Shown here in pieces: positions 1 to 7,788 of a DNA stretch of 64,000 nt. The notes beneath the pieces are model-generated. The model was given only the letters and a program-made list of their open reading frames with translations. It searched no databases and had not been told where the DNA came from. This stretch comes from DASXAI01 sp963798445 (lineage in GTDB: Bacteria; Actinomycetota; Acidimicrobiia; Acidimicrobiales; Ilumatobacteraceae): positions 682,001-746,000 of the forward strand of contig CAWCTH010000011.1 in the NCBI GenBank assembly GCA_963798445.1, in the 5' to 3' direction. Both the position numbers and the translations under genes were made by a program. Position 1 is the stretch's first letter; each line of letters begins with the position of its first letter.

Positions 1-246
1 GTGGCCGTGATCGGCGTGCCCAGCGAGCGTTGGGGCGAGACCCCGAAGGCCCTCGTGGTGCGCACGCCCGGGGTCGAGGTGACGGAGCAGGAGCTGATCG
101 ACCACTGCCTCACGCAGCTGGCCAAGTTCAAGTGCCCCACGTCGGTCGAGTGGATCGACTCGCTGCCCCGCAACCCCAGCGGCAAGATCTTGAAGAAGGA
201 CCTGCGCGCGCCCCACTGGGAAGGCCGGGATCGCAACGTGAACTAG
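1..246 (+). CDS. Acyl-CoA synthetase (AMP-binding), C-terminal end only
   Basis: The frame is open at the left edge, so these 81 residues are the end of a longer protein. They match the C-terminal lid domain of ANL-family acyl-CoA synthetases, cytoplasmic enzymes that join a carboxylic acid to CoA using ATP. The motif PSGKILKKDLR places the conserved adenylation lysine at K62 of the visible part, and the segments VGVPS-like/RWGE and KFKCP are also typical. The substrate cannot be read from the lid. The stop at 244-246 is followed by about 230 non-coding bases and a terminator at 475-500. The family is sure; the specificity is unknown. Confidence 0.9.
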   Translation: MAVIGVPSERWGETPKALVVRTPGVEVTEQELIDHCLTQLAKFKCPTSVEWIDSLPRNPSGKILKKDLRAPHWEGRDRNVN

Positions 247-280
247 CGGCTCGGTGTTCGGCAGATCTGGCTACCGAGGC

Positions 281-350
281 GGCAAACCGGCTAGACGGGC
301 GGCAAAACCTGGATGGCCTGGTCACGGAAGGCCATCCGGTTCGCAGTGAC
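281..350 (+). promoter_or_regulatory. Candidate structured RNA segment (unassigned)
   Basis: The motif GGCAAACC (281-288) recurs as GGCAAAACC (301-309). It is followed by a perfect 9-bp hairpin, 311-319 with 329-337. The hairpin loop contains GTCAC (321-325), which can pair with GTGAC at 346-350 as a pseudoknot. An intrinsic terminator lies 125 bases further on, just before the NYN gene. This looks like a cis-acting leader or small RNA, but I cannot match it to a known family. The pairing is seen; the function is a guess. Confidence 0.3.
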
Positions 351-474
351 GGAGCGTCGGCCGGGGGCTGCCAGGCCCGATGGCGGATCTCTCCCTGGGG
401 ACTCTGGCTGTTGTCATTTTCGCTGGTTGACGAGTAGCGCTCAGGCCTAACCAATCGCCCAGTAAAGGGCTTCG

Positions 475-500
475 CGGGGGCCGAACAGGCCCCCGTTTTT
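475..500 (+). terminator. Intrinsic terminator
   Basis: A perfect 8-bp GC stem (475-482 with 488-495) with a 5-base GAACA loop is followed by five T. It is the clearest rho-independent terminator in the window. It ends 18 bases before the NYN gene start, so it either closes the upstream transcript or acts as an attenuator for the NYN gene. Confidence 0.85.
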
Positions 501-518
501 CCTTGTCTGGGGGTTCAG

Positions 519-1493
519 GTGGGATTGGCAGCCGTCTTCATCGACGCCGGGTATCTCTTCAGCGGTGGAAGTGACCTCCTGTTTGGCAGCACGCACCGCA
601 GAGAGAACCTTCGGCTGGTCGAGCCCGATGGATTGCTCGCGGAGATCGTCTCGCAGGCAGCGAAGACACTCGACGATCCGGCGCTGAAGGTGCTCAGGAC
701 CTATTGGTATGACGGAGCCCGCAACGGGGTGCCCGCCTCCGAGCAAGTGGCGATCGGCTCGCTTCCGAAGGTCAAGCTGCGCCTCGGGCGGGTGACGGGA
801 AGTGGTCAGAAGGGAGCGGACGGGCTCATCACCATCGACCTGCTCAATCTCTCGACCCGTCGCGCCGTTGACGTCGCGATTCTCTTCAGCGGCGACGAAG
901 ACCTTCGTGAAGCAGCGCTCCTGGCGCAAACCCTCGGCGTGACCGTTGTGCTGATCGGGCTTCCCTCCACACAGCGGCAGCGTCAATCGACGCTGCTGGT
1001 CCGCGAGTCCGACCACCACGTTGTGCTCGCCCCGGGGGTTATGAGCCGCCATCTTGAACGGGTCGAAGTGGTGACGGCCACCAAGAACGAAACGCGAGTG
1101 AGCGCGTCTGCCAGGCCGGGGCTCAGCGCTCCGCCCACGTCGGAAGATGGCGAGCTCGTCGAGGGCTCAGCTCCCGTCGGCTCGATGGCAGCGTCCTCGC
1201 TCGAATCGCTGCTGGGCGTCGCGGAAGGCGTCGTCGCGGACCGCGGGTTCGAAGCTGGAGGCCTCATCATCGCTGGGCCGCGCCGACGGCTCTCCAGGGA
1301 GGCCGATCGACTTCTTGTCGGCCGGCTGGCCGAGCTCACCGGCGTATTTCCGGTCGACCGGGACCTGCTGCAGCGGGTCCGCAGGATGTGCCTCGATTTG
1401 GCCTCGGACGCAGCCGGCCCGGGTCGTGATACTTCGCCAGACAGCGACGCTCGCCGGCCAGATAGTCCAGCAGGGCGCCCTGTACTGGAATAA
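519..1493 (+). CDS. NYN-domain (PIN-like) putative ribonuclease
   Basis: The first roughly 180 residues form a NYN/LabA-type domain, a PIN-like metal-dependent nuclease fold that usually acts on RNA. It starts with AAVFIDAGYLF (first acidic residue of the site), has GADGLITIDLL in the middle, and has ILFSGDEDL followed by GVTVVLIG, matching the usual acidic pocket. The C-terminal 140 residues, after a Ser/Pro-rich linker, are not recognised; they contain a basic predicted-helical stretch ending DLLQRVRRMCLDLA. The GTG start lies 18 bases after a terminator. The gene is the first of the accessory island and precedes a decayed restriction locus, so a defence or toxin-like role is plausible but inferred. 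Confidence 0.75.
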   Translation: MGLAAVFIDAGYLFSGGSDLLFGSTHRRENLRLVEPDGLLAEIVSQAAKTLDDPALKVLRTYWYDGARNGVPASEQVAIGSLPKVKLRLGRVTGSGQKGADGLITIDLLNLSTRRAVDVAILFSGDEDLREAALLAQTLGVTVVLIGLPSTQRQRQSTLLVRESDHHVVLAPGVMSRHLERVEVVTATKNETRVSASARPGLSAPPTSEDGELVEGSAPVGSMAASSLESLLGVAEGVVADRGFEAGGLIIAGPRRRLSREADRLLVGRLAELTGVFPVDRDLLQRVRRMCLDLASDAAGPGRDTSPDSDARRPDSPAGRPVLE

Positions 1494-1531
1494 CCTGTCG
1501 GATGTCGCTGCTTGTTCCGGTGGACTGGAAC
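1486..1531. promoter_or_regulatory. Operator-like palindrome upstream of hsdM remnant (site A)
   Basis: Positions 1514-1531 read GTTCCGGTGGACTGGAAC, an inverted repeat with a 4-base TGGA centre. It differs by one base from the palindrome at 3050-3067 in front of fic. A half-site TGGAATAAC lies at 1486-1494, overlapping the NYN stop. The position, about 70 bases before the hsdM ATG, fits an operator. Confidence 0.55.
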
Positions 1532-1604
1532 TGCGAAGGACCCTCTCGAATGATCTTGTGCCCATCGGTGGACCTGACACGGCGTTCGGCCCAGGTGGCG
1601 GCGC

Positions 1605-2390
1605 ATGGCTGAGGCCGTCATCAAGAACCGCGCGGCGTTCATCTGGTCGGTGGCCGACCTGCTGCGAGGCGATTACAAGCAGTCCGAGTACCGCAAGGTC
1701 ATCCTGGCGCTCGTCGTGCTCCGCCGCCTCGACTGCGTGCTCGAGCCGACGAAGGCCAAGGTACCTGCCGACTGCGAGCGTCATGGGGACCGTGAAGCCA
1801 TTCTGCGCAAGGCGTCGGGGCGGCAGTTCTTCAACACGTCGAAGCTCGACATGCGTCGCCTCCTCGGCGACCCGAGCAACGTGGCCGGCAACGTCCGTGG
1901 CTACATCGCCGGGTTCTCGTCCACCGCCCGGGACGTCATCGAGAAGTTCGACTTCGACGTTCGGGTCGCTCGTCTCAACAAGGCGAACATGCTCTATCTC
2001 GTGGTGTCGAAGTTCGCCGAGATCGGCCTGCACCCAGAGGTCGTCTCGAACATCGAGATGGGCTACCTCTACGAGGAGCTGATCAAGCGGTTCTCCGAGC
2101 TCTCGAACGAGACGGCCGGTGAGCACTTCACGCCTCGTGAGGTGATCCAGCTGATGGTGCGCCTGCTGTCCATCGAGGACGACGAGCTGAGGACCGGGCC
2201 GGGCATCGTGAAGACCTTGTTCGACCCGGCGTGTGGAACCGCTGGCATGTTGTCGGTGGCCGATGACTACCTGCTGGCGAATCCGCCGTTCGGAGTGGAG
2301 TGGAAGAAGGTCGAGGACACGGTCCGGACCGAACACGCCAAGGCAGGCTTCGCCGGCCGGTTCGGCGCCGGCCTCCCCGCGCTGCCGTCA
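1605..2390 (+). pseudogene. hsdM: Type I restriction-modification DNA methyltransferase, deleted and truncated
   Basis: The N-terminal part matches HsdM, the N6-adenine methyltransferase subunit of type I systems: a helical N-terminal region, then NETAGEHFTPREVIQLMV, then motif I DPACGTAGML. Normal HsdM has roughly 70 residues between motif I and the catalytic NPPF motif. Here only about 18 codons separate them (2223-2280), so about 50 codons have been lost in frame. Homology continues through FGVEWKKVE and AGRFGAGLP and stops near 2388. The C-terminal half, with the target-recognition contacts, is absent. The frame stays open into unrelated sequence that overlaps the next gene. No hsdS is present. 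The protein cannot be a working methyltransferase. Confidence 0.85.
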
Positions 2391-2433
2391 CGGGCCAGCT
2401 CGATCTGGCTCGGGAGATCACGGAGGAAGTGTC

Positions 2434-2985
2434 GTGATTCCGTTCGGGCCGACCGTGCACGTCCTCAAGGTCACCTTGCGCGAGGTGAAGCCGGCCGTGT
2501 GGCGGCGCATCGTCGTGAAGTCCGAGACGCCGCTGCCGAAGCTCAACCTGGTGCTCGAGCGGGTGATGGGTTGGGACGGTTACCACCTCCACATGTTCGA
2601 CGCGGGCGGGATCCTGTTCGGTGTGCCCGACGAGGATGCGGACTACGTCATCAACGAGAAGGCGGCCACGGTGAAGCACGTGCTGCCGCGGGTCGGATCG
2701 TCGCTGCGATGGGACTACGACTTCGGCGACGGGTGGGAGCACGACGTCGTTGTGGAGGCCATCGAGTCGCCGCAGGAGGGCAAGCGATACCCGGTCTGCC
2801 TCGACGGCGAGCGGGCCTGCCCACCAGAGGACTGTGGCGGCGTCGGAGGCTACGAGGAGCTGCTGCGAGTCCTCGCTGACCCGAGCGATCCGGAGCACGA
2901 GCACATGGTGTCGTGGGCTCCGGACGGGTTCGACCCGGCGGCGTTCGATCTGGTTGCCGCGAACAGAAGGATTCGCGGCCGGTGA
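2434..2985 (+). CDS. Plasmid pRiA4b Orf3-like protein
   Basis: A 183-residue protein with the pRiA4b Orf3 fold seen in many plasmid and mobile-island genes; its biochemical role is unknown. Diagnostic parts are LKVTLREVKPAVWRRIVV near the N-terminus, the LNLVLERVMGWDGYHLHMF block, YDFGDGWEHDVVVE, and the cysteine-bearing CPPEDCGGVGGY followed by LADPSDPEHE. The GTG at 2434 is chosen because GGAGG (2422-2426) sits 7 bases upstream. The gene begins about 45 bases after HsdM homology ends, in the slot where hsdS would be expected. It looks intact, unlike its neighbours. Confidence 0.85.
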   Translation: MIPFGPTVHVLKVTLREVKPAVWRRIVVKSETPLPKLNLVLERVMGWDGYHLHMFDAGGILFGVPDEDADYVINEKAATVKHVLPRVGSSLRWDYDFGDGWEHDVVVEAIESPQEGKRYPVCLDGERACPPEDCGGVGGYEELLRVLADPSDPEHEHMVSWAPDGFDPAAFDLVAANRRIRGR

Positions 2986-2995
2986 GCCCTCCTTC

Positions 2996-3029
2996 GTTGT
3001 TCCAGCATATGACAAGAGAGTGGAATAAC
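2996..3029. promoter_or_regulatory. Operator-like inverted repeat (site B)
   Basis: GTTGTTCCA (2996-3004) and TGGAATAAC (3021-3029) form a 9-bp inverted repeat with one mismatch and a 16-base spacer. It uses the same TTCCA/TGGAA half-sites as the palindromes at 1514-1531 and 3043-3074. It lies between the pRiA4b Orf3-like gene and fic. Confidence 0.45.
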
Positions 3030-3042
3030 GACGCGCCAGTGC

Positions 3043-3074
3043 GCACCTTGTTCCAGTGGACTGGAACAAGGTGC
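3043..3074. promoter_or_regulatory. Perfect 14-bp palindrome overlapping the fic start (site C)
   Basis: The arms 3043-3056 and 3061-3074 are exact inverted repeats around a TGGA centre. The core GTTCCAGTGGACTGGAAC (3050-3067) recurs with one change before hsdM. The GTG at 3056 lies inside the palindrome, with other in-frame GTGs at 3071 and 3077 just after it. This is a likely operator, or an mRNA hairpin that masks the start. Confidence 0.6.
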
Positions 3075-4251
3075 CGGTGAGTACGCGGGCCGGCCGGTTC
3101 GAGCGCCAGGTGACGGGCTATCGCTCGTTCGTGCCGAAGCCGTTGCCGCCCGAGCCCCAACTGCGCTGGGATGCTGACCTGCTGCGGGCGCTATCGGAGG
3201 CCGACCGGGCGCTCGGGCGTCTCGACGGGCTGGCGCAGAGCCTGCCGAACCCCAGCCTGTTCGTGGCCATGTACGTGCGCCGCGAGGCAGTGCTCAGCTC
3301 ACAGATCGAGGGTACGCAGTCGAGCCTCGATGACGTGCTGGCCTTCGAGGTCGAGGCGCCGGGCACAGTGCAACCGGCCGACATCACCGAGACCGTGAAC
3401 TACGTACGGGCGATGAACACCGGCCTTCGCTTGCTGAACGAGTTGCCGTTGTCGGGGCGGCTCATCCGTGCCGTCCACAAGGAGCTACTGACCGGGGTGC
3501 GCGGTGGCGATCGGCATCCGGGCCAGTTCCGGCGATCTCAGAACTGGATCGGCCCGGCTGGCTGCACGCTCGACAACGCGACGTTCGTGCCGCCCGCACC
3601 CGATGATCTCTCAGACGCGCTCGCCGCCCTCGAGCGGTTCCTCAACGACGACGCCCAGCCGCCCCTCGTGGTCTGCCGGTCTAGCCCACGCCCAGTTCGA
3701 GACGATCCACCCGTTCCTCGACGGCAACGGTCGCGTCGGCCGCCTGCTGATCGCACTCGTCCTCGTCGAGCGCCGCGTTCTCGGTCAGCCGCTGCTCTAC
3801 CTGAGTCTCTTCCTCAAGCAGAACCGGGCCGAGTACTACGAGCGCCTGGGCGCCATCCGGTCGAGGGGCGACTGGGAGGGGTGGCTGCGATTCTTCTTCA
3901 CCGGCGTGACGGTGACGGCGAACGACGCGATCCGGGTCGCTGTCCGCCGTGGCGCAACTGCGCGATCGGCACCTTCGGCTCGCCGCCTCGGAGAATCTGG
4001 GCCGGTACGGCGTGCCGCTGCTCGACCTGCTCGCCGAGCAGCCGCTCGTGACGGTGAAGTACGCCGTCGAGCACATCGGCGGCACCCACACGACTGTGGG
4101 CGGGTTGCTCGAGCGACTGGCCGCACTCCACGTGATAAAGGAGGTCACCGGCCAGAAGCGCAACCGCGTGTATCGGTACTCGCCGTTCCTCGATCTGTTC
4201 ACGAACGACGAGCCGGCGGGGCTCGTGCTTCCCGAGGAGGTCACCCAGTGA
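3056..4251 (+). pseudogene. fic: Fic family AMP-transferase with C-terminal winged helix, two frameshifts
   Basis: Fic proteins transfer AMP from ATP to target proteins. The N-terminal part carries SSQIEG, the class II inhibitory (S/T)xxxE(G/N) helix, in a Fic_N domain. The catalytic loop HPFLDGNGRVGR lies in the next frame, and the winged-helix tail (LLDLLAEQPLVTVKYAVEHIG to RVYRYSPFL) lies in the third. The first frame change is consistent with one extra base near 3674 (PLVV to AGLAHAQFE). The second, also +1, is at about 3936-3948. The order hsdM, fic, hsdR is common in type I loci. As written no full protein can be made. Decay is likely given the deleted neighbours, but sequencing error is possible. 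The stop overlaps the hsdR start (GTGA). Confidence 0.85.
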
Positions 4252-4690
4252 AACCGAACGAGCCGGCGTTCGAGGTATTCGTGGCCACATGGCTGGTCGA
4301 CCACGGCGGCTACGACGAGGTCAGGGGTCCCCGCCAGTCGCGCCCGCCGGCATTCGATCCGGTGACTGGCGTCGACACGGAGGACTTGCTCGCCTTCATC
4401 GGCGCCACGCAGGCCGAGGCGTGGGAGCGCCTGGAGCAGCTCCACGGAGGCTCTGCCGGCGCGCCGACCAAGTTCGTCGCCCGGCTGGCCACCGAGATCG
4501 ATCGGCGAGGCACCGTCGACGTGCTGCGACAGGCGTCATCGATCACGGCGTCACGATTCGCCTCGCGTACTTCAAGCCGCTCATGGCCTCACGCCCGAGC
4601 TGATGGACCGGTATCGGGCGGCTCTTCGTGAACGGACTGCTCGTGGCGACGGCTGAACTGAGGAACCAGTTGACCGGCCAGAGCGTGACG
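4248..4690 (+). pseudogene. hsdR: Type I restriction endonuclease HsdR, N-terminal remnant
   Basis: Starting from the GTG at 4248, preceded by GAGGAGG, the product matches the N-terminus of HsdR, the nuclease-translocase subunit. Visible blocks are FEVFVATWLVDHGGYDEV, DLLAFIGATQAEAWERL and EIDRRGTVDVLRQ. Conserved blocks then continue in other frames: GVIDHGVTIRLAYFKP (shift near 4530), HGLTPELMDRYRAALRE (shift near 4580), and VNGLLVATAELRNQLTGQSV. About 25 residues are missing before the last block. Nothing of the helicase motor follows. At least three lesions plus loss of most of the gene make it a clear pseudogene. Confidence 0.85.
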
Positions 4691-4797
4691 ACGAGCAGCA
4701 AGGGCCGTGACGCGGAGGCAGGTTCGTGCGCACCATCTTCGACGGCACGAGAAGTACATCGCTGGTCGCTGGGGCAAGGGCTGGACACATGAAGCGG

Positions 4798-4846
4798 GGC
4801 TGTGTGACGTGGATCTCGATGTCGTCTCGATTCACGTCACACAGCC
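4798..4846. repeat. Stem-loop repeat, copy 1 (probable bidirectional terminator)
   Basis: A perfect 14-bp stem (4798-4811 with 4833-4846) with a 21-base loop. The 37-base core 4804-4840 is identical at 31 positions to 9721-9757, including the loop sequence TGTCGTCTCGAT. It lies between the 3' ends of the hsdR remnant and the convergent response regulator. No T-run follows. Confidence 0.65.
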
Positions 4847-4892
4847 ACGGCGGATGGCCCGGACGCGCTCCGGCTCAGACGAAGGCGCAGGG

Positions 4893-5294
4893 TCAGCCGC
4901 AGTGGGCGCGGGCGAGGCGGCCGCCCCGACGTAGCGCCACTTTCACGCGGGCCAGCAGCTCGTCGATCGAGAACGGCTTGGTGATGTAGTCGTCGCCCAC
5001 CGTCAGCCCGTGCCACCGGTCCGCCGGGCTGTCGCATGCGGTCACGAACACGATGGGCATGTCGCCGTCGGTGGCGCGCAGTATGGGCACGAGATCGAAG
5101 CCCAACATGTCGGGGAGCATGATGTCGAGCAGCACCACGTCCGGGGAGAACCCGTTGTCGACGTGGGCCAGCGCCTCGCCCGCGGTCAAGGCGGTCCGCA
5201 CCTCGTAGCCGTCGGACGTGAGAACGAGCTGAAGCAGCTCGAGGATGCTCATCTCGTCGTCGACGACGAGCGCTCGTGGCGGGTGCGCGGTCAT
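4893..5294 (-). CDS. Single-domain response regulator (receiver only)
   Basis: A 133-residue CheY-like receiver with no output domain. It has the acidic pair VVDDE at the N-terminus, the phospho-acceptor in VVLLDIMLPD, the switch threonine in IVFVTA and the conserved lysine in ITKPFS. Such proteins relay phosphate or bind partner proteins. The ATG at 5294 starts MTAHPPRALVVDDE, the usual distance from the receiver core. It is divergent from the OmpR-type regulator at 5410, with about 115 bases between, so the two may share a control region. The hairpin repeat at 4798-4846 lies beyond its 3' end. Confidence 0.85.
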   Translation of the reverse strand: MTAHPPRALVVDDEMSILELLQLVLTSDGYEVRTALTAGEALAHVDNGFSPDVVLLDIMLPDMLGFDLVPILRATDGDMPIVFVTACDSPADRWHGLTVGDDYITKPFSIDELLARVKVALRRGGRLARAHCG

Positions 5295-5409
5295 GTCCGC
5301 ATCGTGACATCGGCCACCATGGAAACCCATCAGAACGAGCTGTGAACTGCCTGTTCATGGCGCTTCGGGACGTAACGTCGGGTCACGTCCAGCGACAAGA
5401 GGTGATGGT

Positions 5410-6138
5410 GTGTCCGACACGAGCAGCCCGAAGCCGTTCGTGCTGGCGGTCGACGACGAGGAGCACATCACCGAGCTGGTTGCCCTGGCACTCGGCTACA
5501 ACGGCTTCGAGGTGGAGCGGGCGGCGACCGGGCGCGAGGCGCTGGCCGCAGTCGAGAAGCGCCGGCCCGACCTGATCGTGCTGGACGTCATGCTTCCGGA
5601 CCTCGACGGTTTCGAGGTGGCCCGCCGCCTGCGCCAGCACGAAGGCGCCGGCACACGGGTGCCGGTCATCTTCCTGACCGCGCGCGACGCCACCGTGGAC
5701 AAGGTCGAGGGGCTGCGCCTCGGCGTCGACGACTACGTCACCAAGCCGTTCTCGATAGAGGAGCTCATCGAACGGGTGAAGGCGGTGCTGCGACGAGCGA
5801 GCGGCGCCGGCCCTGGCGACCACAAGCTGAGCTACCACGACCTCGCCCTCGACGAGGACACCCGCGACGTCTGGCGCGCCGGCCGGCTGATCGAGCTCAC
5901 GCCGACCGAGTACCGGCTGCTCCACTACCTGTTGTCGAACGCCCGTCGGGTCCTCACGCGCGACCAGATCCTGGAGGCGGTGTGGGACTACACGTTCGCC
6001 GGCAACGCCAGCGTGCTCGAGACCTACGTGAGCTACCTGCGCCACAAGATCGACGACGGCGAGACGCCTCTCATCCAGACCGTCCGAGGCGTGGGTTACA
6101 GCCTGCGCTTACCGGCCGGCAGCGAGTCGGCGGGTTGA
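5410..6138 (+). CDS. OmpR/PhoB-family response regulator
   Basis: A 242-residue two-domain regulator. The receiver spans about residues 9-125 with D15/D16, phospho-acceptor D59, T90 and K112. The OmpR winged-helix DNA-binding domain follows from about residue 140 (LTPTEYRLLHYLLSNARRV, then ETYVSYLRHKID and IQTVRGVGYSLR). The GTG start at 5410 follows AAGAGGTG. The likely partner kinase is encoded at 8261-9724, separated by the ApbE gene, the membrane protein and a small gene on the same strand, so the set may be one transcription unit. It resembles MprA/TrcR-type actinobacterial regulators; the exact orthologue is not assigned. Confidence 0.92.
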   Translation: MSDTSSPKPFVLAVDDEEHITELVALALGYNGFEVERAATGREALAAVEKRRPDLIVLDVMLPDLDGFEVARRLRQHEGAGTRVPVIFLTARDATVDKVEGLRLGVDDYVTKPFSIEELIERVKAVLRRASGAGPGDHKLSYHDLALDEDTRDVWRAGRLIELTPTEYRLLHYLLSNARRVLTRDQILEAVWDYTFAGNASVLETYVSYLRHKIDDGETPLIQTVRGVGYSLRLPAGSESAG

Positions 6139-6187
6139 CCAAGGCCCTTCCCAGCGTCCTCTGAGCAACCCCACCCACCATGGGTGC

Positions 6188-7165
6188 ATGGAAACAGCAT
6201 CGTGCACGGACCGTTCCAAGGGGCTGCGCTTCCGGGCCATGGGCTCGGACGCCCACGTCATCGTCGTCGGCGGCCCGGACGGCCTGATCGAGGAGGCTCG
6301 GGACCGGATCGAGGACCTGGAACGACGCTGGAGCCGGTTCCGGCCCGGCAGTGAGGTCAGCCTCCTGAACGATCGGGCCGGTTCGTGGGTGGATGTGTCG
6401 GCCGAGACCCGGCTCTTGGTCGAGCTGGCCATCGTGGCGTGGCGGCTGACCGGTGGGGCGTTCGACGCCACCGTCCTGGGCTCGGTGCTGCGCAGTGGCT
6501 ACACCCGGTCGTTCGATCTCGGCCCCATCACGGCGCACGGATCGAGCACCCTGCTGCTCGGCTGCACCGACATCGACGTCGACGGGGCCGCGGTCCGGCT
6601 GCCTGCCGGTACGGGGTTCGACCCCGGCGGCATCGGCAAGGGCCTGGCGGCCGACCTGGTCGTCGCCGAGATGCTCGCCGCCGGCGCCGCCGGGGTGTGC
6701 GTCAACCTCGGTGGCGACCTGCGCGTCGCCGGCGAGCCGCCCGCCGCCGACGCGTGGACCGTGGCCATCGAGCACCCCGCGGCGTCGGTGCCGCTCGCCC
6801 TGGTGGGCTTGACTGCCGGCGCGGTGGCGACCTCGACCACCCTGAAACGGGCCTGGTCCATCGACGGTGACACGTTCCACCACTTGATCGATCCGGCCAC
6901 CGGCAGGAGCTCGGACACCGACCTCACCCTCGCCAGCGTGGTCACCGGCCAGGCGTGGATGGCCGAGGTCCTCGCCAAGGCGGTCCTGCTGCGAGGGCGC
7001 CGCCGAGCCTTCGACGTGCTGGACGCCAACGCTGACGCCTTGGTGGTCGATGGCGGCGGCGAGGTGTTCACGACGCTCGGGTTGCTGGCGTTCACCGGCC
7101 ACGAGCCGCTGCCGTCACACCTCGATGAGTTGGCACTCGATCAGTTCACAGCGGTCGTTCGATGA
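6188..7165 (+). CDS. apbE: FAD:protein FMN transferase (ApbE family)
   Basis: ApbE enzymes move FMN from FAD onto a Ser or Thr of partner redox proteins, with Mg2+. The 325-residue protein shows RFRAMGSDAHV, LERRWSRFRPGSEVSLLN, TGGAFDATV, FDPGGIGKGLAADLV, CVNLGGDLRVAG, VATSTTLKRAW, HHLIDPATGR and ASVVTGQAWMAEVLAKAVLL, all family blocks in the usual order. There is no signal peptide or lipobox, so it probably acts in the cytoplasm. The stop overlaps the next gene's ATG (ATGA at 7162-7165), tying it to a ferric-reductase-like membrane protein. No gene nearby encodes a recognisable FMN-binding acceptor domain, which is odd for this operon type. Confidence 0.92.
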   Translation: METASCTDRSKGLRFRAMGSDAHVIVVGGPDGLIEEARDRIEDLERRWSRFRPGSEVSLLNDRAGSWVDVSAETRLLVELAIVAWRLTGGAFDATVLGSVLRSGYTRSFDLGPITAHGSSTLLLGCTDIDVDGAAVRLPAGTGFDPGGIGKGLAADLVVAEMLAAGAAGVCVNLGGDLRVAGEPPAADAWTVAIEHPAASVPLALVGLTAGAVATSTTLKRAWSIDGDTFHHLIDPATGRSSDTDLTLASVVTGQAWMAEVLAKAVLLRGRRRAFDVLDANADALVVDGGGEVFTTLGLLAFTGHEPLPSHLDELALDQFTAVVR

Positions 7166-7768
7166 CCAACCAGATCTGGTGGTACACGGCCCGCGCCGGC
7201 GGCATCGTCGCCTGGGCGCTCTTGGCCATGAGCGTGCTCTGGGGTCTGGCGCTGTCGACCAAGGTCCTCAACGGCAAGCCCCGACCGAACTGGATCCTCG
7301 ACCTCCACCGCTTCCTGGGCGCGCTCGCGCTGGTGTTCACCGGCGTGCACGTCGTCGCCATCGTGGCCGACTCGTACGTCCACTTCGGCCTGACCGAGGT
7401 GCTGGTGCCTCTCACCGGTACGTGGCACCCGGTGGCGGTGGCATGGGGCATCATCGGCGCCTACTTCCTGGTCGCCGTCGAGGTCACCTCGTTGCTGCGC
7501 CGCCGGCTGTCGAAGCGACTCTGGCGGGCGACCCACTTCCTGAGCTTCCCGCTGTTCGCGCTCGACGACGGTGCACGCGCTGTCAGCCGGCACCGACAGC
7601 GCCACGTTCGCGCTGCGCTGGGGCGTCATCGCCACCGCGGTCGGCGTCACCGTGCTCACCTTCATCCGCATCCAGCAAGCGCAGCGCGACGCGACGCGGG
7701 CCGCCGCGGCCACGCCGTCGACGCCCACGCCCGCACTCCCCATCCGAGAACGCGTGCTCTCTCGATGA
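7162..7768 (+). CDS. Ferric-reductase-like transmembrane protein, frameshifted
   Basis: A membrane protein with about five hydrophobic segments and histidines placed as in ferric-reductase/YedZ-type heme membrane domains: LDLHRFLGALALVFTGVHVVAI, then RATHFLSFPLFAL, then VHALSAGTDS after a frame change. The reading frame is broken near 7563 (one extra base fits). The continuing frame ends at 7768, just before the Shine-Dalgarno site of the next gene, which supports the reconstruction. It is translationally coupled to apbE. A role in moving electrons across the membrane to a flavin carrier is inferred. The frameshift may be a sequencing error, since the downstream part keeps good coding character. 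Confidence 0.75.
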
Positions 7769-7788
7769 ATGACCCCAAGGAGATCCCC

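Noticed and set aside
281..340. Resemblance to a cyclic di-GMP-I or SAM-IV riboswitch
   Set aside because: Some short motifs recall these, but the helices and spacing of neither consensus can be laid on the sequence.
246..474. Search for a tRNA in the first intergenic region
   Set aside because: No cloverleaf with a TTC loop and acceptor stem could be formed.
5343..5357. TGAAC/GTTCA inverted repeat between the two response regulators as an operator
   Set aside because: Five-base arms are too short to stand out in a window of this size.
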